NCBI GenBank assembly: GCA_037693485.1
Contig: CM075344.1
Location: 98,305,001 to 98,369,000, forward strand
Direction: 5' to 3'
DNA: 64,000 bases
Source: Kitagawia praeruptora
Lineage: Eukaryota > Streptophyta > Magnoliopsida > Apiales > Apiaceae
Of the stretch, positions 1 through 12,308 are shown in pieces. A program made the position numbers and the translations under genes. A model generated the notes under the pieces. It was not told where the DNA came from, made no database searches, and worked only from the letters and a program-made list of their open reading frames with translations. How positions within the stretch are numbered: position 1 is the stretch's first letter; each line of letters opens with the position of its first letter.

Positions 1-390
1 GACGTTTCCTAAACTGATTCTGTTTTAAAGGGAAATTCGTAGCTGACTTTTCTTCTGTTTTCCAGAGCCGTTCCAGACGTAATTGGGCTTCTGGACTACC
101 TTAGAATGATAGAGAATCTCGTTATCTTCGCGTGGACTGCTTACGGGCTGAAAACAGACTTATAGAACTCAAGATATGGCCCAAACAGTGAATCTCACGC
201 GTGCAGCCCAATAAATCCGAATTTTAATAAATTAAATCTCCAAAAACGAAAAAAACATCCACCATAATCAACATCATTGTAAATCTGCACAACTAAACAA
301 AATACATCAAAACTACAAGAAACTTGAGGCCAAGACAATCAATTTAAGCCGATTTAGAATGTTCCAAGTGGATATAAAATCCACTTATCA
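1..390 (-). repeat. 3' LTR of the Athila element (inner part only)
   Basis: This stretch matches 10917-11305 with about six substitutions. On plus it ends in CCACTTATCA directly before the polypurine tract complement. The remaining ~1.1 kb lies left of the window. It contains the shared U3 module at 123-188. Confidence 0.93.
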
Positions 391-405
391 CACCCCCAAA
401 CTTAA
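391..405 (-). other. Polypurine tract (second-strand primer) of the Athila element
   Basis: On the minus strand the sequence AAGTTTGGGGGTG lies immediately before the TGATAAGTGG start of the 3' LTR. This is the position and composition expected of an Athila PPT. The same tract is present at 44989 in the gag-only relative. Confidence 0.85.
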
Positions 406-2239
406 ATCGATGCTTGTCCTCAAGCATAAACAATTACAACTAACTAACTAACTAGTACCACTTCCGTAGGTGATCACGGTTGCATTTGGCATATGCAACA
501 AGCCCTTTAAACCCCTAGGCAGCCCTAGTGGACGAGTAAGGTCTCGTGAGGGCCTATAGCGAATGTACCCACAAAATCCATTTACCTAATGCAATGCAAT
601 GCATGAATGCAACTAATATGCAAATGCAATTAATCTAGTCTACCATACCTTCAAATCCTCTCATGCCATATCAACTTAAGAATCAAAGTAAATACGCAAT
701 GTCTTGGTGTCGAAAGTGCAAGTATTCACATAGTCTACTCAATGAACATGCATAAATTCTCACAAGCCCATGTCAAGTGTAAGAATAAGTTAGTAAGCAT
801 GCTAAGCCTACAAGAGCACATCTTTGAGACAACACTCGGGATCTCATACGCCAGAACAAGCAACACTCACAATCCACTCACAAAAGAATATTCACTCAAG
901 AACAAGGGTAAGTGTATCACTCAATTCCAACAAAATCATAAGCATGCTTGACATTTGGTATCAATCTAACTCTTAACACAACATACATCAATGACGATAA
1001 TCAAAAGGTCTTTAATTGGGTTGTAACGGGGCTAGGGACAAGGTATGTCAATTAAGCCAAAACAGGTGAAGTGTCAAAAGCTAGTAGGAACTAGAATAAA
1101 TCGTACACAACACCATATTTCCCCCCACATAATTTTTTACTAAACAACCACTCGACTAGTCGACTGAAATAGGATCACAACAAACACAAACATGCTCTCA
1201 TAATATATATATATTTTTTTTCTCTTTTTTTTTTTCTTTTTTTCTTTTCTTCTTCTTTTTTTTTTCTTTTTTTTTTTTTCGAGAGCTAAATAGAACACAA
1301 ACAATAATATAAACAATAACAATGATCCCATAATTTATTACATATGTCAACTATCAAGTAAACAACCAAACCCAATATTTAATATTTTTCCCCAAAAGTA
1401 TGACCAACAACAAACCCTTCCTTGCACACCTTATTACTCCCTTAAGCACTCTACTAGCCTTTGACAATGTGGGTTCAAATTAATGTAAGGCCAATACAAG
1501 AAAAAGGTCTAGGCAAGTAATGTGGTATGTCACCGAAAAAATAGGATTAAGCTCAACGGGTTAACTAATTGATCATGTAAATATGGTGTGGTAATATGGG
1601 AAAATATGCGGTTATTCCTAAATGCCTTTATCATTTTAATCGTCAAATAATGTCATGCGTTTCAAGAAAGACCTCAAACAACTGCTAGCAATGCAACAAT
1701 CCGTGGACACTCAAGCAAACGAATAAATTGCAAATATGCAATATGCAATAAGGCTCAAAAGCTCACTTGGTAGGAAAAAAACATACTCAATCCCAAGCAA
1801 CATCTCTCTAACGCACCAACTTGTATTCAAAGCATGCAAACTAAATCATCTTGCACATATTCATGTCCTTCTAATCACTTATAACATTCACTAAGTCTAC
1901 TAGCTTCAACTTACTAGTGTATGTGTGTGCACAAGAACAAAGCATATCACTTCTCAATCAAAAGCGTCAACAACACAAAATTCCTATCAAGCATGGGTGC
2001 AAATGCAAACTATTATGAACTCACATGATATACAAACATAAAAATAGAATGCCCTATATGAAACAAACGTAGATAACACGAACATAAATGCATAATTTAC
2101 TACTACTAATATGCAAAGCATGAAATCCTACATGAACAAATAATACAACAACTACTTATCCCTCAAACCACCCCCAAACTTAAAATATTCAATGTCCGCA
2201 TTGAATGGAAGTAAATACGAGGAATAGTAGAAAACATAC
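391..2239 (-). other. 3' untranslated region of the Athila element
   Basis: No convincing coding sequence is present. It holds a T-rich low-complexity run (about 1207-1280) and AT-rich unique-looking DNA. It is closely similar over nearly its whole length to 44989-46850 of the gag-only element, which shows the two elements share a family. Short ORFs here lack any recognisable domain. Confidence 0.8.
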
Positions 2240-3358
2240 CTAACCATCGGAGTCCTCATCCTCGGATGAGTCAGACGGTGGATATTGCGTACGAGCTCCA
2301 TAGACTGGCCACCTTGCCTGAATCCCCACATCTCTCAAGGCTGCAGCCATATCCTCAGCATACTCTCGATTACTAGCATGTATAGCATCCATCCGCCTAG
2401 TCATTCGACGAAAATAAGATTCAAAAACGGACACATCCACCTGACTCTGCGAAGAACCTGCTCTAGCCACCTTCGGTGCCCTCGAAACATGTGGCGGAAC
2501 GCCCGTTCCACGACCACTAGCATCAACATCATCAACAATATAACCAAGCCCCCTCGGATGTGGAACCCCACCTTGCCAGTCAGGCATTCGATCAATAGAC
2601 ACATCAGTAATGGGAGCCAAAGGTGACTGCAAATCCTCCTCCGTCCCCCATATAACACCACTATCTTTACATAATCCAGCTATAACAGAAGCATGGGGCA
2701 ATGATGACAGTGCATTAGACTTTAAAAACCTGACAATATTCTGATAAACAATATATCCCACGTCAATGTACTTTCCCTTTAGAATGCCCCAAAGAAGAAT
2801 CGCTCTATCAGCTGTTACCTCCCCCGTATGAGAAGTAGGCATAAGATTAGCACAAATAAATAAATACCATGCTCTTGCAAACTTATTCATCGCAGAAGAC
2901 GGAAAATTAATTGGCTCAGTAGTTCCCAATTTATACTTCCAAACTGTACCAGGAACACATAACTCATGAATAATCGCCTCCATATCCACATCCTCACTAG
3001 TCTTCCTTGCCCAATCTTCAACCCCCACAAGCTTAGATGGTTGTCCCAAAATCGGACGAATAGCATCTGGACTGTAATCCACCTGTTTACCTCGAACCAC
3101 AGACACCCCTTCCGGCTCACCTTTAGCATTCGCATAAAACTCCCTAACAATATTCAACGGAACCGGAGCAGGCGCCTTACAAATCTCTCCCCAACGTAAC
3201 TCACTAATCACATCAACCAACCCATAATGACGAGTTGGCAAAAACCCCCTTTCTTTTGCCACCGACCTTGACAACAACCGATTAAACTCAACCTCCGCAT
3301 CCGGAGAAGAAAATCTCTCCACCCTAATAGAACCACCCCTCATTCGCTTAGGCGCCAT
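2240..3358 (-). CDS. Accessory ORF of the Athila element (plant-transposon-protein family)
   Basis: The ORF encodes about 372 residues from the ATG at 3358 (MAPKRMRGG). The frame is open further upstream to about 3562, but that part has no ATG and encodes a hydrophobic stretch made by 24-bp tandem repeats, so I chose the internal start. Visible features are a basic N-terminus, a central block with VREFYAN and VVRGK motifs, a block around LMPTSHTGEVTADRA followed by GKYIDVGYIVYQNI, and an acidic C-terminus. This pattern is that of the 'putative plant transposon protein' domain often found downstream of integrase in Athila elements, where the position is called env-like. No function is established. 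The same domain architecture appears in the copia ORF at 28341-29660. Function is unknown; membrane or envelope activity is not supported by this sequence. Confidence 0.8.
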   Translation of the reverse strand: MAPKRMRGGSIRVERFSSPDAEVEFNRLLSRSVAKERGFLPTRHYGLVDVISELRWGEICKAPAPVPLNIVREFYANAKGEPEGVSVVRGKQVDYSPDAIRPILGQPSKLVGVEDWARKTSEDVDMEAIIHELCVPGTVWKYKLGTTEPINFPSSAMNKFARAWYLFICANLMPTSHTGEVTADRAILLWGILKGKYIDVGYIVYQNIVRFLKSNALSSLPHASVIAGLCKDSGVIWGTEEDLQSPLAPITDVSIDRMPDWQGGVPHPRGLGYIVDDVDASGRGTGVPPHVSRAPKVARAGSSQSQVDVSVFESYFRRMTRRMDAIHASNREYAEDMAAALRDVGIQARWPVYGARTQYPPSDSSEDEDSDG

Positions 3359-4297
3359 AATAATCAAAACCCCACTCAACAATAGCACCACCAACAACCA
3401 CCAAGAAATATCCCACCAAAAACCACCAAGAAAAATCCCACCAAAAATCACCAAGAAAAATCCCACCAAAAATACCCAAGTAACAAGAATAATATAAAAT
3501 CCCAATTTACAAGAACACAAATTCGTAATAAAATAGAGAAAAGAAATCCCACTACGAATCAAAGAGGTGAACTTTTACTAATTTTCCCCCAAACTTGAAT
3601 TTTTAAGAGATGTAGAGGAGGAAGATAATGAATTGGGTGTGTATGTATGGGTATATATAGGCCATGGAGTGATAGGATTAACATAAGAATTTTAATGTGA
3701 AAAGGAAAAAATTTGGGTGGAAATTGGAATTTGATATAGGATAGAAAAATATTTAATGGATAAAAGAAAAAGAATTAGAAAAGAAATAGGAATTTGAAAT
3801 TTTTTAGGAGAGATGAGGGGTTTTGGAATTGAAATAGGAAAAGATTTAGGGAAAAGATGGGAGTATAAATAAGACATGGGGTGAAAGATTTTATTTTTCG
3901 TTTTATATATTCATAAACACACGGACAGAGCTTACAGTACATGCTGAATTCTTTTTTTTTCCCAACTGCCTCACGCGCAAGTTGCCCGCGTGTGGGCAAC
4001 CTGCCCCTGTTCCAGACACGCCACCGCAAGATGCGTGTCAGCGCCGCAATCTGCCTTAATTCCAGTAACGCAGGCGCAGCCTGCGTTACACACCTGCAGC
4101 CTGCCCCTGTTCCAGAAACGCAGGTGCAGCCTGCGTTACAGGGCTGCAACCTGCTCAAAAAATCCGATTTTTTTTTTTTTTTTCATACAACACTCAAAAA
4201 TATATTTTTTTTTCTTTTTTTTTTCCTAAACTAAAGCGCGGGTTGCCTCCCACGAAGCGCTCGTTTAATGTCATTAGCTTGACATTCTTCCGATAAT
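3359..4297 (-). other. Spacer between integrase and accessory ORF, with GC-rich imperfect repeats
   Basis: Positions 3375-3480 hold about four copies of a ~24-bp unit built on CACCAAGAAAAATCCCACC. Positions about 3960-4155 hold imperfect repeats around CTGCCCCTGTTCCAGA and GCAGCCTGCGTTAC, strikingly GC-rich beside AT-rich flanks. No coding feature is supported. The spacer may hold a leader or promoter for the accessory ORF, but nothing decisive is visible. Confidence 0.6.
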
Positions 4298-7200
4298 TCA
4301 CGTCGACGCCAAAATGGCGGAAACCTTCTCGCGATCAAACGAACCTCCATAGTAATGCTTCAACCGCTGTCCATTAACCTTGAAAGTATGATCCGGTGTT
4401 GTTTCATAAATTTCAATAGCTCCATGAGGATACACCGTCTTAACAATAAACGGACCCGACCACCTCGACTTGAGTTTTCCCGGAAAAAGCTTGAGGCGAG
4501 AATTAAATAGCAACACTAGTTGTCCCGGTAAAAATGCCTTGGGCCTCAACCTTTTATCATGCCACCTCTTGACCTTCTCCTTATACATTTTATTATTTTC
4601 GTAAGCTTGCTCACGAAATTCCTCAAGTTCATTCAATTGAAGCAACCGTTTTGCACCCGCAGCCTTAATATCCAAATTCAACTTCTTCAATGCCCAATAT
4701 GCCTTGTGTTCTAATTCTGCAGGCAAATGACATGCTTTACCATAAACCAACTGGAACGGAGACATACCTAAAGGAGTTTTGTAGGCAGTTCTGTACGCCC
4801 ACACAGCTTCATCCAACTTCAATGACCAATCCTTACGAGACAGATTCACCACTTTCTCCAGAATTCTCTTGATCTCTCTGTTAGAAACTTCCGCTTGACC
4901 ATTAGTTTGAGGGTGATAAGCAGTGGCAACACGATGTGTCACATTATACTTCGCCATCAATGTAGTAAACTGACGATTACAGAAGTGCGTCCCCTCATCA
5001 CTGATTATAGCACGTGGTGTCCCGAAACGCGTGAAAATTTGCTTGTGAAGAAAATTCAGCACTACCTTAGCATCATTGGTTGGTAAAGCTTTCACCTCAA
5101 CCCATTTAGACACGTAATCCACAGCTAACAAGATGTACTGATTATTGCATGAAGAAATAAAAGGTCCCATGAAGTCAATTCCCCAAACATCAAAGATCTC
5201 TACCTCAAGAAGCATGTTAAGAGGCATCTCGTTCCTTCTAGAAATATTGCCAACCCTTTGACATCGATCACAACTCATTACAAACTGATGAGCATCCTTG
5301 AACAAGGTAGGCCAATAAAAACCTGCTTGAAGCACACGAGCTGCTGTCTTTTCTCCACCATAATGACCACCATACACAGTTGAGTGGCAATCTCTCAAAA
5401 CACTCTCCGTCTCACTATACGGAATGCATCGTCTGATCATCTGATCTGCTCCTTGTCTAAACAAAAACGGTTCATCCCAACGATACCACTTCACATCATG
5501 TAGAAACTTCTTCCTTTGAGCACTCGAAAAACCCGGAGGAATAACATTGCTCACCAAATAGTTCACATAATCTGCAAACCATGGCTCTTCATCTTGCACT
5601 ACAAAAAGTTGCTCATCTGGAAAAGATTCATTAATAAGAGATTTGTTAAGCGAATCCATACCATGATCCTCCAAGCGTGAGAGATGATCCGCCACTTGAT
5701 TTTCCGTGCCTTTCCTATCCTTGATTTCCACATCAAACTCTTGCAAAAGAAGCACCCAACGAATCAATCTAGGCTTTGAATCCTTCTTCGACATGAGATA
5801 TCGAATAGCAGCATGATCCGTATACACAATCACCTTAGTACCAAGCAAATAAGATCTGAATTTCTCGAAAGCATAGACAACTGCTAGCAACTCCTTCTCC
5901 GTAGTGGTGTAGTTAAGCTGAGCATCATTGAGGGTTTTACTAGCATAGTAAACCACATGAAAAATTTTGTCCTTCCTTTGCCCAAGCACAGCTCCAACAG
6001 CATAGTCACTAGCATCACACATTAGCTCAAACGGTTCCTCCCAATAGGGTGCGGTAATGACTGGTGTAGTGGTCAACTTCTTCTTCAAGAGCTCGAAAGC
6101 TGCAAGGCATTCATCATTAAATTTGAAAGGAACATCCTTCTCCAACAAGTTGCACAAAGGTTTAGAGATTTTCGAAAAGTCTTGAATGAATCGCCGATAG
6201 AATCCCGCATGACCAAGAAAACTGCGAATTCCTTTAACAGAGATAGGTGGAGGAAGATTTTCGATTGTCTCCACCTTAGTCCTATCCACTTCAAGCCCCT
6301 TGCTAGATACCTTGTGCCCAAGAATAATTCCTTCTTGCACCATAAAGTGACATTTTTCCCAATTAAGAACCAAATTAGTCTCCACACAACGTTTTAATAC
6401 CAGGCCAAGATTATGCAAGCACTCGTCATATGAAGTACCAAAAACTGAGAAGTCATCCATGAAAACCTCCACATTAGTGCCAATCATATCTGAGAAAATA
6501 GCCATCATACACCTTTGAAAAGTAGCAGGAGCACCACAAAGTCCAAAAGAAACTCGACGAAAAGCAAAAGTACCAAAAGGACATGTGAATGTGGTCTTCT
6601 CTTGATCTTCCGGAGCAATGCAAATTTGATTATAGCCGGAATAACCATCAAGCAAACAATAATACTCGTGTCCAGCCAACCTGTCTAACATCTGATCAAT
6701 GAAAGGAAGAGGAAAGTGGTCTTTTCTCGTGGCCTTGTTGAGCTTCCGATAGTCCATGCAAACTCTCCACCCCGTGACTGTCCGAGTAGGGATGAGCTCA
6801 TTCTTCTCATTAGCAACAACCGTCATGCCTCCTTTCTTTGGCACACATTGAACTGGACTCACCCAAGAACTGTCTGAGATAGGATAGATAATACCCGCAT
6901 CAAGCCACTTTAGAATTTCTTTCTTCACTACCTCTTTCATAATCGGATTGAGTCTTCTTTGATGTTCAACAGTAGGCTTAGCTCCTTCTTCTAGCAGAAT
7001 TTTATGCATGCAATAAGAAGGGCTGATTCCCTTGATATCTGCTATCGTCCAACCAATTGCTGACTTGAACTCCCTCAAAATACGCAAGAGCTTTTCTTCC
7101 TCGATATCTGACAAATTAGAAGAAATAATAACAGGTAGCGTAGAGGTATCACCAAGAAAAGCATACCTCAAGTGATTAGGCAAAGGTTTGAGTTCAAGTG

Positions 7201-9565
7201 TAGGAGCCTCCTCAATAGATGGTTTAAGACGGACTTGTGACTTTTCCAGCTCCTTTAACCCAAGAGACTCAAAAGGCATGTCAAATTTTCTCTTCCACGA
7301 ATTTGCATTCAACATCTGAAATTGCATCACTTCATCTTCATCTTTCACCTCAGAGTTCCCACTCAATGCTTTTTCCAAAGAATCTGTTAGCAACAAATGA
7401 TCAAGATCCTTGGCTACCACGGAATCAACCAAATCAACATTGAAACATTCTTCTTCATCAGATGGAAGCTTCATAGCATTGAACACATTAAAGGTGACAA
7501 TCTGATTTTGTACCCTCATGGTGAGCTCTCCTTTCTGCACATCGATCAAGGTACTACCCGTAGCTAGGAATGGCCTTCCCAAGATTATGGGAATCTTCTT
7601 ATCTTCCTCGAAATCCAAGATAACAAAATCAGCATGGAAGATGAGTTTATCAACTTTCACCAAGACATCCTCCACTATGCCTCTAGGATAAGTAATTGAA
7701 CGATCGGCCAACTGTAACGAGATGTTAGTTGGCTTTGGATCCGGTAGACCAAGTTGCAAGAAAACTGACAAGGGCATGAGATTGATGCTAGCTCCCAAGT
7801 CACACAAGCACTTCTTAAAGAATAGATTACCAATAGTGCATGGAATAGTAAAACTACCCGGATCCTTTAGCTTTGGAGGTAACTTCTGTTGCAGAACGGC
7901 ACTACACTCTTCCGTTAAGGCAACAGTCTCTAATGCATCGAGCTTCAACTTACGAGAGAGAATTCCCTTCATGAACTTGGCATAACTTGGCATCTCTTCA
8001 AGAGCTTCCGCAAAAGGAATGTTAATGTGCAACTTCTTGAACACCTCGAGGAACTTAGCAAACTTTTTATCCAAATTCTGCTTCTGGAGTCTTCTAGGAT
8101 ATGGAGGAGGAGGATAGATCTGAGTAGACTGATCCACTGAAGCTTGAACAGGTTCCTTGCTCTTCTCTTTATCACCATCTAGCTCATCCGCTACTAAGTC
8201 AGATTTTTCAAATTCAGGCATTGCAGATTTTTCCACTTGCTGATTCTGCACTTCTTCATCTTCTTTAGTGGCTGATTTAGGATCTGATGTAACCTTTCCT
8301 GATCTCAAAGTTACGGCCTTCACCTGCTCCTTGAAATCCCTCCTACCTGGATTTGCTTCCGTATCACTGGGAAGAGTTCCTTGTGGTCTACTACCTAAAG
8401 CACTTGCAATCTGTCCTATCTGAGTTTCCAAGAGCTTCTGACCAGCTTGTAGGTTCTTTAATGTTATCCACATCTCATCATATTTATCATTAGATGATTG
8501 TCCCGCATGAGTCTGAGGTTGTTGCTGCTGAAATCCCGGGGGTTGATATGGTGCCCTATAAGGTTGTTGATAGCCTTGATTGTACGGCTTCGCTTGCTGA
8601 TAAGATTGCTGAGTACTCTGATTGTTGCTCCAGCTGAAGTTAGGATGATTTCTGTTATTAGGATGATAAGTGGCTGGAACTGGTGCAGCAGGTCTTTGGA
8701 AATTACTCACGAACTGTGCTGATTCGGAAGAGATAGCACACTGATTCGTCTCATGTGCGCCCGCACATAACTCACAAACACTAGCCAACTGCTGAACTCC
8801 ATAATTAGCAAGAGAATCCACTTTCATAGCAAGAGCCTTCAACTGAGCCGTAATCATTGAAGCTGTATCTACTTCCAAAACTCCTGCTACCTTGCCTTGA
8901 GAAAGCCTCTGGGTTGGATTCTGATATTCATTGGCAGCCATCATCTCTATAAGATCATAAGCTTCATCATAACTCTTCGCCCAAAGAGCTCCACCTGATG
9001 CTGCATCTAGCAAAGGCCTAGATTGTGCTCCCAACCCATTGTAGAATCCATTAATAACCATCCAATCAGGCATGCCATGATGAGGACACTTCCTTAACAT
9101 CTCCTTGTAGCGTTCCCAAGCCTCACATAATGACTCACCAGATTGCTGTTGAAATTGAGTCAACTGGTTCCTTATTGCTGCAGTTTTCGCCATAGGGAAG
9201 AATTTAGTAAGGAACTTCTGAGCAAGATCTTCCCATGTATTAATGGAACCAGGTGGGAAAGAGTGTAGCCAGCTCTTAGCCTTATCCCTCAGAGAGAATG
9301 GGAAAAGCCTCAACCTGATAGCATCATCCGTCACACCATTACATTTGAACGTGTCGCAGATTTCAATAAAGTCCCGAACATGCATGTTAGGATCCTCCGT
9401 AGAAGCTCCCCCAAACTGGACTGAATTCTGCACCATCTGAATTGTGCCCGGCTTGATCTCAAAGTTGTTCGCTGCAATAGCTGGTCTAACAATGCTAGAC
9501 TGAATGTCATTGAGTTTCGGCTGAGAATAGTCCTTCAAAGCCTTAGCTGCTGCTGCATCTGCCAT
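4298..9565 (-). CDS. Athila gag-pol polyprotein (Gag, protease, RT, RNase H, integrase)
   Basis: A single frame of about 1755 residues runs from the ATG at 9565 ([10 protein letters not shown]); the frame is open to 9664 but has no earlier ATG. Order: retrotransposon Gag core ([28 protein letters not shown]), a CX2CX3HX4C knuckle near residue 264, Gln/Pro-rich linker, protease with [10 protein letters not shown] near residue 589, RT with VCMDYRKLN and FMDDFSVFG near residue 1035, RNase H ([31 protein letters not shown]), then integrase with an HHCC finger ending CDRCQ and D, D, E in [14 protein letters not shown] and [10 protein letters not shown]. The tail [18 protein letters not shown] is typical of Athila. 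No stop or frameshift is present, and all catalytic motifs are visible, so it is likely functional. Gag and Pol are fused in one frame, implying processing by its own protease. Confidence 0.95.
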   Translation of the reverse strand: MADAAAAKALKDYSQPKLNDIQSSIVRPAIAANNFEIKPGTIQMVQNSVQFGGASTEDPNMHVRDFIEICDTFKCNGVTDDAIRLRLFPFSLRDKAKSWLHSFPPGSINTWEDLAQKFLTKFFPMAKTAAIRNQLTQFQQQSGESLCEAWERYKEMLRKCPHHGMPDWMVINGFYNGLGAQSRPLLDAASGGALWAKSYDEAYDLIEMMAANEYQNPTQRLSQGKVAGVLEVDTASMITAQLKALAMKVDSLANYGVQQLASVCELCAGAHETNQCAISSESAQFVSNFQRPAAPVPATYHPNNRNHPNFSWSNNQSTQQSYQQAKPYNQGYQQPYRAPYQPPGFQQQQPQTHAGQSSNDKYDEMWITLKNLQAGQKLLETQIGQIASALGSRPQGTLPSDTEANPGRRDFKEQVKAVTLRSGKVTSDPKSATKEDEEVQNQQVEKSAMPEFEKSDLVADELDGDKEKSKEPVQASVDQSTQIYPPPPYPRRLQKQNLDKKFAKFLEVFKKLHINIPFAEALEEMPSYAKFMKGILSRKLKLDALETVALTEECSAVLQQKLPPKLKDPGSFTIPCTIGNLFFKKCLCDLGASINLMPLSVFLQLGLPDPKPTNISLQLADRSITYPRGIVEDVLVKVDKLIFHADFVILDFEEDKKIPIILGRPFLATGSTLIDVQKGELTMRVQNQIVTFNVFNAMKLPSDEEECFNVDLVDSVVAKDLDHLLLTDSLEKALSGNSEVKDEDEVMQFQMLNANSWKRKFDMPFESLGLKELEKSQVRLKPSIEEAPTLELKPLPNHLRYAFLGDTSTLPVIISSNLSDIEEEKLLRILREFKSAIGWTIADIKGISPSYCMHKILLEEGAKPTVEHQRRLNPIMKEVVKKEILKWLDAGIIYPISDSSWVSPVQCVPKKGGMTVVANEKNELIPTRTVTGWRVCMDYRKLNKATRKDHFPLPFIDQMLDRLAGHEYYCLLDGYSGYNQICIAPEDQEKTTFTCPFGTFAFRRVSFGLCGAPATFQRCMMAIFSDMIGTNVEVFMDDFSVFGTSYDECLHNLGLVLKRCVETNLVLNWEKCHFMVQEGIILGHKVSSKGLEVDRTKVETIENLPPPISVKGIRSFLGHAGFYRRFIQDFSKISKPLCNLLEKDVPFKFNDECLAAFELLKKKLTTTPVITAPYWEEPFELMCDASDYAVGAVLGQRKDKIFHVVYYASKTLNDAQLNYTTTEKELLAVVYAFEKFRSYLLGTKVIVYTDHAAIRYLMSKKDSKPRLIRWVLLLQEFDVEIKDRKGTENQVADHLSRLEDHGMDSLNKSLINESFPDEQLFVVQDEEPWFADYVNYLVSNVIPPGFSSAQRKKFLHDVKWYRWDEPFLFRQGADQMIRRCIPYSETESVLRDCHSTVYGGHYGGEKTAARVLQAGFYWPTLFKDAHQFVMSCDRCQRVGNISRRNEMPLNMLLEVEIFDVWGIDFMGPFISSCNNQYILLAVDYVSKWVEVKALPTNDAKVVLNFLHKQIFTRFGTPRAIISDEGTHFCNRQFTTLMAKYNVTHRVATAYHPQTNGQAEVSNREIKRILEKVVNLSRKDWSLKLDEAVWAYRTAYKTPLGMSPFQLVYGKACHLPAELEHKAYWALKKLNLDIKAAGAKRLLQLNELEEFREQAYENNKMYKEKVKRWHDKRLRPKAFLPGQLVLLFNSRLKLFPGKLKSRWSGPFIVKTVYPHGAIEIYETTPDHTFKVNGQRLKHYYGGSFDREKVSAILAST

Positions 9566-9773
9566 CTCTACAGTAGTTTCAGATTTCTCTTCTTTATTAT
9601 CCACTATAAGATCGTCTTCCGCCAGTTCTTCCAAACGAGCTTGTAAGCGTGTTCGTATACAAACTTAAGTACCTGAAACACCACGAAACAAATAAACTAA
9701 ATAAGAATCCAAGTCAGTGAACGCTAACGACCACTGATGATAAGCACATAAACTAAAATAAAAACACCGATGA

Positions 9774-9791
9774 TCCCCGGCAGCGGCGCCA
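9774..9791 (-). other. Primer binding site, tRNA-Asp type
   Basis: On minus this reads TGGCGCCGCTGCCGGGGA, closely matching the 3' end complement expected for plant tRNA-Asp. It lies a few bases inside the 5' LTR. The same site is at 48832-48849 in the gag-only element. Confidence 0.88.
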
Positions 9792-9794
9792 AAA

Positions 9795-9836
9795 ACTTGT
9801 TATGCTAATTTCACGACTTGTTATGCTAATTTCACG
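9795..9836 (-). repeat. 21-bp tandem duplication across the LTR/PBS boundary
   Basis: Two exact head-to-tail copies (9795-9815 and 9816-9836) start ACTTGTTATGC. The duplication copies the LTR end plus the first bases of the leader, so the true LTR terminus may be either TG (9798 or 9819). Confidence 0.9.
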
Positions 9837-11305
9837 CAAGCGCACGTTGTCACAAGTAATATATGATTAAATCAAGTTCGTTCCCACAGAGATCTAGAAT
9901 GGTGTTCAATTCAGTAAATATGCCTATGCAACAATGTATGGTTTTAACTCACTCCTAAGAAAAGTAACAAATCGGGATTGATTATCTAATTTATACTAAG
10001 TGCAAATTATAAAACTAAGAATTAAACAATTAATGAGAATAAAAATCGAATTACTTATATGAGAATAAACATGGAATCCTAGTTTCATCATCTACTTCAC
10101 TTAGAGTTGCAGCCTTTAATCACTATGTGCAATGGTTTTGATATCTGATCGGACAACACGAAACAAGTATACGCTACCTGTCAGCATACGCATACCAAAC
10201 TAAACATACATCCACAAAAGAGATAGAAGATGAATAGACACCAATTATGCTTAGACCCTATATGTCTATAGAATTTGAAAACATAACGGTTGAAGAACAA
10301 GTTATCCATAAAGATCACATAGGGCAGTATAAGTATTTTCATCTCACACCACAACCATATTGATAAACAATTATGAACCTATGCTAGCATGGCAAGTTCT
10401 AAATCTCAAGATCCACTTTCACTTCACAAGAGATTAACAAATTAGATGTTCGCGACGCATCTATCTATTAAGCATAACCATACGAGGATATCAATTATAC
10501 ACCACACACAAATCTTTAAGGCATGCAAACTACTAAGCTACATAGATAAATCCACTAGGATCCCACGACAACGATTAGCCAATAATTGGACCGTTCATCG
10601 TCATGGGATTTGATGAAAACATGATGTAAAACAAGATATGGAAGGAAGAAGTAAAAATATTATAAAAATAAAGAGTTGAGAAAACAAATCTATAATCCAA
10701 CGTATACAAAAGATGAAGTAGATCTAGATCCTTGCTTGTCACGAGCGTTGAACCCTTCTCTCCTTTTCTCTCTTGCAGATCTCAGCTGGTTACAATAATA
10801 ATGCTATGATAATCTGTATATCTATTACAATGGTAGGATGTGTTTAAATAGGCTCTAAAAGTCTTGCCCAGCAAGAAAATACCCAAAATAGAGTTAAAAC
10901 AGAATTTCTGCAAAAGACGTTTCCTAAACTGATTCTGTTTTAAAGGGAAATTCGTAGCTGACTTTTCTTCTGTTTTCCAGAGCCGTTCCAGACGTAATTG
11001 GGCTTCTGGACTACCTTAGAATGATAGAGAATCTCGTTATCTTCGCGTGGACTGCTTACGGGCTGAAAACAGACTTATAGAACTCAAGATATGGCCCAAA
11101 CAGTGAATCTCACGCGTGCAGCCCAATAAATCCGAATTTTAATAAATTAAATCTCCAAAAACGACAAAAACATCCACCATAATCAACATCCTTGTAAATC
11201 TACACAACTAAACAAAATACATCAAAACTACAAGAAACTTGAGCCCAAGATAATCAATTTAAGCCGATTTAAAATGTTCCAAGTGGATATAAAATCCACT
11301 TATCA
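9798..11305 (-). repeat. 5' LTR of the Athila element
   Basis: The LTR is about 1508 bp, with TG at 9798 and CA at 11305 on plus. It matches 1-390 over its last 390 bp. The sense TATA-like box TATTTAAA is at 10842-10849, and the shared U3 module is at 11039-11103, about 200-260 bp upstream of that box in the sense direction. Confidence 0.93.
10842..10849 (-). promoter_or_regulatory. Probable TATA box of the Athila LTR
   Basis: TATTTAAA on minus lies mid-LTR at the expected U3/R position. No start site can be confirmed from sequence alone. Confidence 0.45.
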
Positions 11306-12308
11306 TGCCTTTATGTACGTTTGGTGTTGCATTATAGACCATATGCAATACTTTCTTGGTGTTGCAATATTTTATAAAAGTGTTGCATTAGGGATCTTAT
11401 GCAACGTCAATATTGGTAACGTTGCTGTGGTGTTGCCTATGATCTTAGACAACGCTTTTCAGGCCTTTTGCAAGTTGCAACACTAAATGGGGGTTACGTA
11501 TGCTCACTTATTGCATAGTGTTGGTAATAAGAAATTGAATTTAATAAGTCATAATGTTACTGATAATTCATCCAAGGGGTTATTTACTATATCCATATTA
11601 ACCGCAAGACGGGTGAAGCTTGAATTTGAAATTGATTAATTTCACAAGTCACCTTGTCAGTCCAGTTTCTATTGATTACATAAAGTAAGTTTGAGATAAA
11701 GTTCAAAATTAATGTATATCAAAATTGGTATGTTCTTCTCAACCAATCTATTGATTTAAATACAAATTTAAATATTAAGAATTTTTCTACTGTGTATTAT
11801 GGATACGTTCTAACAACTATTTTTTAAGGAGTTGACTAATTTTAATTGAATGAAATTTTTTTTGCATACAGAAAATCCATTAGTTTTAATAAAAATTAAA
11901 CCAATCAAGAAATGTCAACTAAGTTATTATTATGTGCACATAGATATATCTATACTATTCTATAATAATCGAATAGGGGTGTAATTTGATTGTTTGGTTC
12001 AACCATCTAAAATAATAATGACAGTTAGATATTTATTAAATAGATTATAGCCGTTAGATATAATAATAAAGAATATTCTATATTTAAATCTCTGTTCTAA
12101 AGATCCAATGTTCGAATACCGTCAATAATAAATTTACATTAAGATTTTATATTATTACTGAAATAATTTATTAATTAATATTACAAAGTTAAATTATATC
12201 TATAATAAATTATTAGACTCTATTTAATTTAATCATATAATTTTAAAAATATTTAAAAGTAACCCGTATTTTGCACATGCTATAAAACATAGTCCCCTTC
12301 CAGAGAGG
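11306..12308. other. AT-rich DNA beginning with CACTA-like subterminal repeats
   Basis: Positions 11306-11520 contain repeated GTGTTGCA / TGCAAC units like those at 16830-17000 and 31690-32128 in the CACTA transposon. The Athila element directly abuts this, so it probably inserted into the end of an older CACTA copy. The rest (11520-12308) is AT-rich with no gene seen. Confidence 0.5.

Larger units (their letters stand above)
1..11305 (-). mobile_element. Athila-type Ty3/gypsy LTR retrotransposon, left edge cut by the window
   Basis: In sense (minus) order the element reads: 5' LTR (9798-11305), tRNA-Asp-type primer site, gag-pol, GC-rich spacer, extra ORF, long untranslated region, polypurine tract, 3' LTR (first 390 bp present). 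The gag type, the single gag-pol frame, the extra ORF after integrase and the PPT resemble Athila elements. The shared 390 bp of the two LTRs differ at about six positions (1.5%), so the insertion is fairly young. The outer flank of the left LTR is outside the window, so the target duplication cannot be tested. Gag-pol has no stop or frameshift, so the element may still be autonomous. It appears to sit in old CACTA-like DNA that begins at 11306. Confidence 0.93.

Noticed and set aside
1140..1331. Lys/Arg-rich minus ORF
   Set aside because: Translation of a T-rich low-complexity run in the Athila UTR.
3359..3562. Hydrophobic N-terminal extension of the Athila accessory ORF that could be a membrane segment of an envelope protein
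   Set aside because: It has no ATG, is made by 24-bp tandem repeats, and the conserved part starts at the internal ATG (3358).
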